Shown here piece after piece: positions 1-7,873 of a DNA stretch of 64,000 bases (the first letter of the stretch is position 1; each line of letters opens with the position of its first letter). The stretch spans positions 248,001 to 312,000 of the forward strand of contig NZ_JACVOX010000002.1 of NCBI RefSeq assembly GCF_018882215.1, given 5' to 3'. A program made the position numbers and the translations under genes. Origin of the DNA: Polynucleobacter sp. AP-Kaivos-20-H2. Its GTDB lineage: Bacteria; Pseudomonadota; Gammaproteobacteria; Burkholderiales; Burkholderiaceae. The notes below the pieces were generated by a model. That model worked only from the letters and a program-made list of their open reading frames with translations. It did not search any database and was not told where the DNA came from.

Positions 1-1671
1 CTTCGATACAGGTATACCTGTCGCACGTGAAACTACTTCCGCAATTTCTTCAGCGCCTACTTGAGTACGAAGTAGCTTGTTCTTCAATACACCATCTTTA
101 TCGCCCTTTGCTTCGGCAGCTGCGGCAGACTTCAGTTTTGCTTCGAGTTCGGGGAGCTTGCCATATTGCAACTCAGCAACCTTTTCTAACTTGCCATCGC
201 GTTGTAACTTTGCAATATCTACCCTTACTTTTTCAATTTCCTCTTTCAGCTGAGCTGCGCCTAATACAGCGCCCTTCTCTGCCTTCCAAACCTCCTCTAA
301 ATCAGCATACTCAGCACCCAGACGTTTAATTTCATCCTCAATGAGACCTAGGCGTTTTTGCGAAGCATCGTCCTTCTCCTTCTTAACCGCTTCGCGCTCA
401 ATCTTTAATTGAATCAGACGACGCTCCAGCCTATCCATCACTTCAGGCTTAGAATCAATCTCCATCCGAATACGCGAACCCGCTTCGTCAATTAGGTCGA
501 TCGCCTTATCTGGCAAGAAACGATCCGTAATGTAGCGATGCGATAACTCAGCAGCCGCAACAATCGCTGGATCAGTAATTTCGATGCCATGATGTAGTTC
601 ATAGCGCTCTTTAAGGCCTCGCAAGATGGCAATAGTTGCCTCGACGGTAGGCTCTTCCACCATCACTTTTTGGAAACGACGTTCCAACGCTGGATCTTTT
701 TCGATGTACTTACGATATTCGTCTAAGGTAGTTGCGCCAATGCAATGTAATTCACCACGCGCTAATGCGGGTTTGAGCATATTGCCGGCATCCATTGCGC
801 CATCACCCTTACCAGCGCCTACCATCGTATGAATTTCATCAATAAAGATAATCGTTTGACCTTCATCTTTAGCAACATCGCTCAGAACTGCCTTCAGGCG
901 CTCTTCAAACTCGCCACGGTACTTGGCGCCGGCCAATAACAAGGCCATATCCAAGACCAAGACGCGCTTATTTTTCAAAGTCTCAGGCACTTCACCGTTA
1001 ACGATGCGCTGCGCTAAACCTTCAACAATAGCGGTCTTACCAACACCTGGCTCACCAATGAGTACGGGGTTGTTCTTGCCGCGACGTTGCAAAATTTGAA
1101 TGGTGCGACGAATCTCATCATCACGCCCAATGACTGGATCGAGCTTGCCCATGCGCGCGCGCTCAGTTAAATCCACTGTGTATTTCTTTAAGGCTTCACG
1201 TTGGCCTTCAGCATCCGCACTATTCACTGACTCTCCTCCGCGCACTAAATCAATAGCCGCTTCTAATGATTTACGATTTAATCCATTCTCACGAGCCACT
1301 TTACCTAGCTCGCCCTTGTCATCAGCCACTACCAGCAAGAACAATTCGCCTGCAATAAATTGATCATTGCGTTTATTGGCTTCTTTTTCACATAGGTTGA
1401 GCCAATTACTTAAATCACGACCGACTTGCACTTCGCCGCTGGTACCTTGTACCTCAGGGAGATTGCCAATGATTTTCTCCAGGCCTTTTTCAAGGCCGGG
1501 GACATTGACCCCTGCTCGAGTCAATAAACTCTTTGCTCCACCATCGGAATCACGCAACATGGCCAGCAACAAGTGGGCAGGCTCAATATATTGGTTATCT
1601 TTAGCTAAAGCGATACTTTGGGCCTCACTTAAGGCCTCTTGAAATTTGGTTGTTAATTTATCTATTCTCAT
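1..1671 (-). CDS. clpB: ClpB disaggregase (N-terminal part, cut by window edge)
   Basis: AAA+ disaggregase that works with DnaK/DnaJ/GrpE to rescue aggregated proteins in the cytoplasm. The 557 visible codons run from an ATG at 1671 to the window edge; the family is about 860 residues, so the second ATPase domain lies outside. Seen: the N-terminal Clp repeat domain starting [10 protein letters not shown], Walker A GEPGVGKT at residues 206-213, Walker B in IIFIDEIH, and the charged coiled-coil middle domain at roughly residues 400-530. The last visible residues (ATGIPVSK) lead into the second AAA module. The frame is open throughout. It is the same strand as the moaE-thrC cluster but separated from it by an accessory block. 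A sigma32-like promoter lies just upstream. Confidence 0.97.
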   Translation of the reverse strand, partial: MRIDKLTTKFQEALSEAQSIALAKDNQYIEPAHLLLAMLRDSDGGAKSLLTRAGVNVPGLEKGLEKIIGNLPEVQGTSGEVQVGRDLSNWLNLCEKEANKRNDQFIAGELFLLVVADDKGELGKVARENGLNRKSLEAAIDLVRGGESVNSADAEGQREALKKYTVDLTERARMGKLDPVIGRDDEIRRTIQILQRRGKNNPVLIGEPGVGKTAIVEGLAQRIVNGEVPETLKNKRVLVLDMALLLAGAKYRGEFEERLKAVLSDVAKDEGQTIIFIDEIHTMVGAGKGDGAMDAGNMLKPALARGELHCIGATTLDEYRKYIEKDPALERRFQKVMVEEPTVEATIAILRGLKERYELHHGIEITDPAIVAAAELSHRYITDRFLPDKAIDLIDEAGSRIRMEIDSKPEVMDRLERRLIQLKIEREAVKKEKDDASQKRLGLIEDEIKRLGAEYADLEEVWKAEKGAVLGAAQLKEEIEKVRVDIAKLQRDGKLEKVAELQYGKLPELEAKLKSAAAAEAKGDKDGVLKNKLLRTQVGAEEIAEVVSRATGIPVSK

Positions 1672-1700
1672 TTTTGTGCTCCGTATATCTATCTATAGAA

Positions 1701-1727
1701 TATAAGGGCAATATTAATAATTTCAAG
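1701..1727 (-). promoter_or_regulatory. Sigma32-type heat-shock promoter of clpB
   Basis: On the minus strand CTTGAAA (1721-1727) is followed after about 12 bases by CCCTTATA (1701-1708). This resembles the sigma32 consensus CTTGAAA / CCCCATNT. It ends about 30 bases before the clpB start, which fits heat-shock control of a ClpB gene. Read by eye; the transcription start is not shown. Confidence 0.7.
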
Positions 1728-1762
1728 CATCTACCCCACTTTTAACCCTAATTTTCCCTATT

Positions 1763-2032
1763 TTGACCTGGCTTGTTTACCTCCTTGAATGCTCAGATGG
1801 CACCTACTATGCTGGCATTACTAACCGCTTAGAGCATCGCTTAGAGGCGCATAACTCAGGGCAAGGCGCGCGCTATACAAAATCGCGTGGACCAGTTGTC
1901 CTCTTGGCAACACAAAAGCACCCAGACCGCTCTGAAGCCTCTAAAGCAGAGCTCCGCCTAAAGCGTTTACCGAGGTCTGAAAAGCTAGCCTTTTTTGAGA
2001 CTGAGATCACCACCAAAACTGGGCACAGTTAG
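1763..2032 (+). CDS. GIY-YIG domain protein (UPF0213/YhbQ-like)
   Basis: Small stand-alone GIY-YIG nuclease-fold protein of 89 residues. Seen: VYLLECSDGTYYAGI with Tyr6 and the YAG turn (residues 16-18), then Arg26 and HN (30-31), and a conserved acidic helix EASKAELRLK. The family is structure-specific DNA nucleases of unclear cellular role; YhbQ of E. coli is the nearest known type. No ATG is available in frame, so the start is taken as TTG at 1763, with a weak ribosome binding site. It is divergent from clpB and followed about 70 bases later by the gamma-glutamyltransferase gene. Confidence 0.85.
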   Translation: MTWLVYLLECSDGTYYAGITNRLEHRLEAHNSGQGARYTKSRGPVVLLATQKHPDRSEASKAELRLKRLPRSEKLAFFETEITTKTGHS

Positions 2033-2102
2033 TCAGAGCAATCTATGAGCCAGCAATACAATATAGCCATAACAAAACCAATTACTTAACCGGACAACAA
2101 TC

Positions 2103-3701
2103 ATGCAACCAAAATGGGGAACTAGAGGAATGGCGGTAGCGCCACATTCTCTAGCATCAGAATCTGCTTTAGCTGTTTTACGAGAAGGTGGCAATGCCTT
2201 AGAAGCAATGGTTGCCGCGGCTGCAACTATTGCAGTGGTCTACCCTCATATGAACTCCATAGGCGGCGACTCTTTCTGGGTGGTTCATTCTCCCGGAAAG
2301 GCCATGGGTGGCATTGATGCTTGTGGAGCGGCTGCTGGTTTGGCGACAAAGCAATGGTATGCAGAACGTGGCATCACTAAGGCCATTCCATTTCGTGGTG
2401 CAGTAGCAGCGAATACCGTTGCTGGAACTATCTCTGGCTGGGGCGCAGCGCACCAACTCTCCAAACAAGGGTTAGGCGGCAAATTACCACTTTCACGCCT
2501 GTTGGCTGATGCGATTCACTATGCAGAAGCTGGCACACCAGTTACTTTCAGCCAATCAAGCCTCACAGAAAAGAAGCGTCAAGAATTGAGTCCAATACCA
2601 GGCTTTGCAGAGACTTTTTTAGTAAATGGCAAAGCGCCCGCTGTTGGCAGCATCTTTAAACAAGAACGTCTTGCTAAAACCTTACGTCAGATTGCCAAAA
2701 AAGGTACAGATGATTATTACCGCGGCGAACTAGCTCAATCACTAGCAAAAGAACTCGCTGAGTTAGGAAGTCCGCTGCGATTAGACGATCTACACCGTCA
2801 TAAGGCAAAACTCATAGACCCTCTTGAGCTTAAACATAGCATGGGTAATGTTTACAATATGACTCCACCTACACAAGGTGTAGTCTCATTGATGATTATT
2901 GGCATCTTGGACCAATTGAACTTAAAACGCTTTAAGGTTGATAGCGCTGAGTATGTTCATCATTGTGTTGAGGCTACCAAACAAGCATTTAAAGTACGCG
3001 ATCAATTTGTAACCGATCCTGCATATATGACAAAGAATGCACAATCTTTCTTATCACCCGCATTCCTGAAAAAGTTAGCCAAGAATATTGATCCAGAAAA
3101 AGCGCTCCCTTGGGGTCAGGGTAAAGGTCCTGCAGATACTATTTGGATGGGCGTGATTGATGGCGACGGCAATTGCGTTTCTTTCATTCAAAGCATCTAT
3201 CATGAGTTTGGCGCAGGCATTGTGCTTCCCACCTCAGGAGTCAACTGGCAAAACCGCGGTTGCAGTTTTTCTCTTGATCCAAATACACTCAATCACCTTG
3301 AGCCGTATCGCAAGCCTTTTCATACTCTTAACCCAGCGATGGCTTTATTTAAAGATGGTCGCTCAATGGTCTATGGAACGATGGGTGGAGATGGCCAACC
3401 CCAAACCCAGTGCGCAGTATTTACTCGAACAGCAACTTATGGCCTTGATCCACAGGATGCTATCAGTCGTCCACGATGGTTACTTGGTCGAACCTGGGGG
3501 CAAACCAGTGACAGTCTTAAATTAGAGTCACGCTTTAGTCCATGGGTAGCTAAAGAGCTTCACGCTTTAGGCCATGAAATTGAAATGCTCGATGCATTTG
3601 ACGAAACCGTTGGTCATGCGGGTTGCATCATTCGTGATCCATCAGGTACGCTACAAGGCGGATGGGATCCTAGAAGTGATGGGGCTGTGAGCGCTTTCTA
3701 A
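2103..3701 (+). CDS. Gamma-glutamyltransferase family protein, no signal peptide
   Basis: N-terminal-nucleophile hydrolase of the gamma-glutamyltransferase family, 532 residues. Seen: the N-terminal GMAVAPHSLAS segment, the GGNALEAMVAAAA helix and the NSIGGDSF loop typical of the large subunit. PADTIWMGVIDGDGN follows, whose Thr346 aligns with the autoprocessing and catalytic threonine. The C-terminal GTMGGDGQPQ motif is present. There is no signal peptide, unlike periplasmic Ggt, so it is probably cytoplasmic and could act on small gamma-glutamyl compounds or acylated substrates rather than glutathione. The substrate cannot be read from sequence. No partner gene is adjacent. It ends at a strong bidirectional terminator facing the convergent MFS gene. 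Confidence 0.88.
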   Translation: MQPKWGTRGMAVAPHSLASESALAVLREGGNALEAMVAAAATIAVVYPHMNSIGGDSFWVVHSPGKAMGGIDACGAAAGLATKQWYAERGITKAIPFRGAVAANTVAGTISGWGAAHQLSKQGLGGKLPLSRLLADAIHYAEAGTPVTFSQSSLTEKKRQELSPIPGFAETFLVNGKAPAVGSIFKQERLAKTLRQIAKKGTDDYYRGELAQSLAKELAELGSPLRLDDLHRHKAKLIDPLELKHSMGNVYNMTPPTQGVVSLMIIGILDQLNLKRFKVDSAEYVHHCVEATKQAFKVRDQFVTDPAYMTKNAQSFLSPAFLKKLAKNIDPEKALPWGQGKGPADTIWMGVIDGDGNCVSFIQSIYHEFGAGIVLPTSGVNWQNRGCSFSLDPNTLNHLEPYRKPFHTLNPAMALFKDGRSMVYGTMGGDGQPQTQCAVFTRTATYGLDPQDAISRPRWLLGRTWGQTSDSLKLESRFSPWVAKELHALGHEIEMLDAFDETVGHAGCIIRDPSGTLQGGWDPRSDGAVSAF

Positions 3702-3734
3702 TACGTCTCAATGCAGTACAAATTAGACAGCATT

Positions 3735-3765
3735 AAAAAAGGCTACCAAGTTGGTAGCCTTTTTT
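3735..3765. terminator. Bidirectional intrinsic terminator
   Basis: A run of A, a stem GGCTACC / GGTAGCC with a 5-base loop, then a run of T. It serves both the gamma-glutamyltransferase gene (plus) and the convergent MFS gene (minus). Confidence 0.92.
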
Positions 3766-3801
3766 CTAACTTCGAATTTCAAATTACCACTGAGTTAGCA
3801 C

Positions 3802-5070
3802 TTATGCAGCACGGGTCTTCAAATACTTAGCACGCATTGGGCGTAGTACGAAGAACGCTAGGATAGCTGCAGTCGCATCTAATACGATCATGATACCAAA
3901 CACTGGTAGCCAGCTTTCTGTAACACCATGAATGTAGGCTGCAACTGGTGCGCCAACAATAGAGCCAACGCCTTGAGCCATGTACAGGAAACCGTAGTTT
4001 GTTGTGGCATGCTTTTGACCAAAAGTATCTGTCAAAGTAGATGGGAATAAAGAGAAAATCTCACCCCAACCAAAGAACACAATACCTGAGAGCAATACGA
4101 ACATGACAGGATCTGAACGTGTCATTACCCAAGCAAACATAGCGACCGCTTCTAAACCAAAAGCAATCGTCATAGTGTATTCACGCCCGATACGATCAGA
4201 TACCCAACCAAATATTGGTCGAGTTAAACCGTTGGTAACGCGGTCAATTGTTAAGGCCAAAGGTAAGGCCGCCATACCAAAAACCATAGCCGATGTAATA
4301 CCAAAGTCTTTTGCAAATGCGCCCATTTGGGAGATCACCATCAATCCCGATGTAGACATCATGGACATCATCAAAAACATGAGCCAAAAAACTGGTGTCT
4401 TCAACATTACCTTTGGTGCAACACCCGATGCAGCAGCTTCGATTTGATCAGCAGTTTGTGCACGATCAGCGTGAGGAACGCGAATGCCTTGAGCAGCCAA
4501 TAGTCCAACGGCACCAATGATGTAGCCAAAGAACGTCAACGTGCCCTGAATTCCTGTCTCAGTCAAGCTAGTGGAGATTGGGAAGGTTGTCAGCAATGCG
4601 CCGATACCATAACCAGCAGCAACCATACCTACTGCAAATCCACGATTATTTGGGAACCAGCGAACCATCAAGCCAACAACGCCGATGTAAACAATACCGG
4701 TACCCAAGCCACCTAACACACCATAGGTGAGGTAGAGATGAGATACGGTAGTCAGGTTAGCTGAAAGAACCCAGCTTGCACCCGTCAGAATAGTACCGAT
4801 GGATAACAAAAGGCGAGGGCCAAATTTATCAACCAAGTAACCCTGAAACGGTGAGAAGAAAGTCTGCAACACAATCAAGATCGAAAATGTAATTTGCAAC
4901 TCAGTCAAAGTAACACCGAGCTGACCCATGATTGGCTTAGTAAATAAAGCCCAAACATATTGAGGGCTGGATATGGACATCATACAAATGACGCCTAAAG
5001 CCAATTGCACCCATTTCGACTTTAGGGGGTTGCTACTAGTACTTTCCGTACTCAATGCTGCTGTTGTCAT
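3802..5070 (-). CDS. MFS transporter, oxalate/formate antiporter-like
   Basis: Inner-membrane major facilitator of 422 residues with about 12 hydrophobic segments. Seen: the MFS loop 2-3 motif in GYLVDKFGPRLL (about residues 97-108) and its second-half equivalent in GWVSDRIGREYT, plus the RWFPNNRGFAVG segment typical of the oxalate/formate antiporter (OxlT) branch. No oxalyl-CoA decarboxylase or formyl-CoA transferase gene is adjacent, so oxalate is not supported as substrate; related carriers move other mono- and dicarboxylates. It is transcribed alone. Its upstream region holds a perfect palindrome that could be an operator. Confidence 0.88.
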   Translation of the reverse strand: MTTAALSTESTSSNPLKSKWVQLALGVICMMSISSPQYVWALFTKPIMGQLGVTLTELQITFSILIVLQTFFSPFQGYLVDKFGPRLLLSIGTILTGASWVLSANLTTVSHLYLTYGVLGGLGTGIVYIGVVGLMVRWFPNNRGFAVGMVAAGYGIGALLTTFPISTSLTETGIQGTLTFFGYIIGAVGLLAAQGIRVPHADRAQTADQIEAAASGVAPKVMLKTPVFWLMFLMMSMMSTSGLMVISQMGAFAKDFGITSAMVFGMAALPLALTIDRVTNGLTRPIFGWVSDRIGREYTMTIAFGLEAVAMFAWVMTRSDPVMFVLLSGIVFFGWGEIFSLFPSTLTDTFGQKHATTNYGFLYMAQGVGSIVGAPVAAYIHGVTESWLPVFGIMIVLDATAAILAFFVLRPMRAKYLKTRAA

Positions 5071-5198
5071 GTAAATCTCCTGAGCTTTGTTTAATCAAAA
5101 TTTCTAAAATGCTTTTGTTAATGCATTTTGATCTAAATTTGCGGGTAATTACTAAGGAATTCCCTGAGATGGTGCAGAAACACTTATTTTGATGCCAC

Positions 5199-5210
5199 TT
5201 GGTGCACCAA
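5199..5210. promoter_or_regulatory. Palindrome upstream of the MFS gene, possible operator
   Basis: A perfect 12-base palindrome, TTGGTGCACCAA, about 130 bases before the MFS start, with a further half site TGGTGCA at 5170-5176. The half site resembles GC-rich NtrC- or LysR-type sites, but no regulator gene is nearby. Confidence 0.35.
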
Positions 5211-5213
5211 TAA

Positions 5214-5241
5214 AAACAAAAAACCACCCCTGAGGGTGGCT
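5214..5241 (-). terminator. Intrinsic terminator of the lipoprotein gene
   Basis: Read on the minus strand: stem CCACCC / GGGTGG with a 4-base loop, then a T-rich run. It lies about 45 bases after the stop of the lipoprotein gene and closes the moa/thr transcription unit. Confidence 0.85.
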
Positions 5242-5284
5242 CATCTTTTAAAACAGGAAGCTGCTTATATAAAACGAATTTGAT

Positions 5285-5866
5285 CTAGCATCCTGAAGCA
5301 GTTGCTGTTGGCACGCTCACACTATTAGTGCCAGGCAAACTAGACCAGGCAGAATTAGATGAAGTGATGGGCAACATATATGCCCAATGAGTCAGGCCTC
5401 CCAAACCATTACCTGTAGACATCTGCATCAAAAACGCCGGTTGACCGCTAGAGGTAGTTAATTGACCCGAACCAACCGTCAACATTGATCCATAAAAACC
5501 TAAAGAAACAGAATTATTAGCTGTAACCGAACCAATAATTGTGGCGGTAGACCAGCTTGCACCATTGTTCGTGCTTGCAAAAGAACATCCTAAAAGATAA
5601 CCACCATTTGTAGATGTAAAGTGCCAAATAGTTTGATCATTGACGGCGCTAGCCTTAGGACTTCCAGAGGGGCTATATGAATATGCTAGCAAGTAATCTG
5701 TTGGTACATACCAATACGTATCCACAAAAGCAGAAAGATCTTTTGTTGCCAAAGTAGATGGAGTTGATTGCGCCTGTACGCTATCACCCGCACCGCAACC
5801 AGATAGACCTACTACAGAAAATATCGACATACAAAATAAGAGTTTACTGACTGCGGTATGTTTCAT
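5285..5866 (-). CDS. Predicted lipoprotein, unknown function
   Basis: No family recognised. The 193-residue protein begins MKHTAVSK, has a hydrophobic signal segment and a lipobox LSGC at about residues 21-24, then a Ser/Thr/Asn-rich body that looks like beta-strand repeats. It ends in Cys, with one internal Cys (LLGC), so a disulfide is possible. The start chosen is the ATG that overlaps the moaE stop as TAATG, with a GGAAGAA ribosome site inside the moaE end; an upstream ATG four codons earlier is less likely. The overlap implies translational coupling to moaE, but nothing in the protein suggests molybdenum cofactor chemistry. Localisation by the lipobox is an inference. Confidence 0.75.
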   Translation of the reverse strand: MKHTAVSKLLFCMSIFSVVGLSGCGAGDSVQAQSTPSTLATKDLSAFVDTYWYVPTDYLLAYSYSPSGSPKASAVNDQTIWHFTSTNGGYLLGCSFASTNNGASWSTATIIGSVTANNSVSLGFYGSMLTVGSGQLTTSSGQPAFLMQMSTGNGLGGLTHWAYMLPITSSNSAWSSLPGTNSVSVPTATASGC

Positions 5867-6318
5867 TATTTCTTCCATTTAGATAGAGCTACTTCATCGG
5901 TAATACGGGCATCAACCCAGCGAGCCCCTTCAGGCGTATCTTCTTTTTTCCAGAAGGGGGCTGCAGTTTTAAGGTAGTCCATGATGAACTCACAGGCAGC
6001 AAATGCTTCACCTCTGTGTGCGCTGGTGACTGCCACTAATACGATTTGATCTTCGGGCAGCATAGGCCCGACACGATGAATCACCAGTGTTTGGAAAATA
6101 TCCCAGCGCACTTTGGCTTGATCCAGAATTTCTTGGAGTGCTTTTTCAGTCATGCCGGGGTAATGCTCAAGCGTCATGCCCTTTACTTGGCTACCGTCAT
6201 TCATATCTCGCACAGTGCCCAAGAAAGAAACTACCGCACCTACTCGTGGATCACCTTTACGTAATGCCGATATTTCTGCACTAACATCAAAATCGCTTTC
6301 TTGAATTTTGATTGGCAT
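5866..6318 (-). CDS. moaE: Molybdopterin synthase catalytic subunit
   Basis: Large subunit of molybdopterin synthase, which with thiocarboxylated MoaD inserts two sulfurs into cyclic pyranopterin monophosphate. It has 150 residues, the normal length. Seen: GAVVSFLGTVRD near the N-terminus, LEHYPGMTEK, HRVGPMLPED, the SAHRGEAFAACEFIMD segment, and the lysine-bearing stretch LKTAAPFWKKE with the active-site lysines. moaD precedes it by one base, so the two subunits are made together. The stop overlaps the start of a lipoprotein gene. Confidence 0.96.
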   Translation of the reverse strand: MPIKIQESDFDVSAEISALRKGDPRVGAVVSFLGTVRDMNDGSQVKGMTLEHYPGMTEKALQEILDQAKVRWDIFQTLVIHRVGPMLPEDQIVLVAVTSAHRGEAFAACEFIMDYLKTAAPFWKKEDTPEGARWVDARITDEVALSKWKK

Positions 6319-6319
6319 A

Positions 6320-6577
6320 TCAGCCCCCAGTCACCGGAGGAAAGAAAGCTACTTCAGCACCATCTTGTAACGCCGTATTTGCATCAACCATGTGCTGGTT
6401 CAAGGCACAACGAAGGACTTTTCCATCTGCTAAAACTTCAGACCATGGATTACCACGCTCAATGAGGTGTGCTCTGAGATCGGCAATGGTTTTTACTGTC
6501 GCCGGGATGGCAATACTCTCTTGCGAGATGCCAAGCGCTTCACGTAGTGAGGCAAAGAATCGTAATTCGAGTTTCAT
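6320..6577 (-). CDS. moaD: Molybdopterin synthase sulfur carrier subunit
   Basis: Ubiquitin-fold sulfur carrier of molybdopterin synthase, 85 residues. Seen: the N-terminal strand MKLELRFFASLREALG, the EVAFFPPVTGG end, and the terminal Gly-Gly that is adenylated by MoeB and thiocarboxylated. It sits one base before moaE and about 18 bases after moeA. No moeB gene is present in the window, so activation must rely on a copy elsewhere. Confidence 0.95.
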   Translation of the reverse strand: MKLELRFFASLREALGISQESIAIPATVKTIADLRAHLIERGNPWSEVLADGKVLRCALNQHMVDANTALQDGAEVAFFPPVTGG

Positions 6578-6595
6578 GAGCTAATCGTAAACCGA

Positions 6596-7834
6596 TTATT
6601 TGAGCAGCGCATCAAATGGGATGTACTTCACCAAATCGCCAGCTTTGATTGGCTGGTTTGGCGGGCAATCAACCAGACCATCACCCCAAGAGGCGCTAGT
6701 AAGCACACCAGAGCTTTGGTTAGGAAATAAATCAAGCCCCCCATTGCTATTCAATTTGACGCGCAAGAACTCATTGCGTCGATCAGCTTTCAACCAATCA
6801 AAATCTGCTCGAATGAAGTAGAACTGTGGAAGCTTGGCTTCGCGTCCCTGCAATTTGAGAATAAAAGGGCGTACAAATAACAAGAAGGTAACAAAGCTAG
6901 ATACAGGATTACCTGGTAAGCCAATAAACCAGGCCTCACCATCTTTAGGATCATCTGATTTACGTACCGCACCAAAGGCGAGCGGCTTACCGGGCTTGAT
7001 AGCGATCTGCCATAGATCCAATCTTCCTTCAGCAGTAACTGCTGGCTTGATGTGATCTTCTTCGCCAACCGATACTCCACCAGAAGTGATGATTAAATCG
7101 TGATCTTTGCTAGCTTTACGCAATGCATCACGTGTTGCATCCAGACGATCCGGGACGATACCTAAATCAGTCGCATCGCATCCCAAGGATTTTAGGCAAG
7201 CCAACAAGGTATCTCGATTCGAGTTGTAAATGCCACCCGGCTTTAGAGACTCACCCGGAAGAGCTAACTCGTCACCCGTGAAAAAGGCGGCCACCTTAAC
7301 GCGACGTTTAACGCTTAAGTGAGTCAAACCCGCTGAAGCGGCTACGCCCAACTCTTGTGGGCGCAAGAAAGTACCTGCAGTAAGAGCAGTTTTACCAGCA
7401 GTGAGATCTTCGCCTCTGCGACGAATCCACTGACCTGCTATTGGAGCGGTATTGATAGTCACTTGACCGCTTTCACTCTCTAGCGTGCAATCCTCTTGCA
7501 TCACGACTGCATCTGCACCAGGAGGCACAGGGGCTCCTGTGAAAATTCTAGCGGCAGTGCCGGACTCCAAAGGGGTTCCCATCGATCCAGCCGGAATGCG
7601 CTGAGCAATCTTGAGTGATTTTCCTGGAGTAGCAATATCAGCAGAGCGAACCGCATATCCATCCATCGCAGTATTATCGAGTGGAGGTACATCAACAAGG
7701 CTGTTGACGTTTTCAGCAAGCACACGGCCTAATGCAGCCTGCATGGCAACCTTCTCAATCTCACCAACAGCTTGAGCATGAGAAAGTAAATGGTCTAAAG
7801 CCTGCTGCGCAGTCAACATCGGTGGCTTTGTCAT
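6596..7834 (-). CDS. moeA: Molybdopterin molybdenumtransferase, copy 1
   Basis: Inserts molybdate into adenylylated molybdopterin to give the active cofactor. It has 412 residues. Seen: the N-terminal DVPPLDNTAMDGYAVR motif, RIFTGAPVPPGADAVV, the RRRGEDL motif, the MoCF-binding fold with TSGGVSVGEEDH, and the KPGKPLAFG and GLPGNPVSS loops that contact the cofactor. It lies between thrC (about 40 bases) and moaD on the same strand, so it is probably co-transcribed with both. A second paralogue lies at 57106-58422 with mobA and moaA. Confidence 0.96.
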   Translation of the reverse strand: MTKPPMLTAQQALDHLLSHAQAVGEIEKVAMQAALGRVLAENVNSLVDVPPLDNTAMDGYAVRSADIATPGKSLKIAQRIPAGSMGTPLESGTAARIFTGAPVPPGADAVVMQEDCTLESESGQVTINTAPIAGQWIRRRGEDLTAGKTALTAGTFLRPQELGVAASAGLTHLSVKRRVKVAAFFTGDELALPGESLKPGGIYNSNRDTLLACLKSLGCDATDLGIVPDRLDATRDALRKASKDHDLIITSGGVSVGEEDHIKPAVTAEGRLDLWQIAIKPGKPLAFGAVRKSDDPKDGEAWFIGLPGNPVSSFVTFLLFVRPFILKLQGREAKLPQFYFIRADFDWLKADRRNEFLRVKLNSNGGLDLFPNQSSGVLTSASWGDGLVDCPPNQPIKAGDLVKYIPFDALLK

Positions 7835-7873
7835 AGAGTGATTATTTATTGCTTAAATTTTCTAAGTTGAGAA

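Noticed and set aside
27..1642. Plus-strand frames opposite clpB
   Set aside because: All are antisense shadows of the clearly coding clpB frame, with Ser/Arg/Pro-rich compositions typical of antisense reading.
5036..5227. Minus-strand frame of 63 codons upstream of the MFS gene
   Set aside because: No start signal, Cys/Lys-rich random composition, and it overlaps the MFS start and the terminator of another gene.
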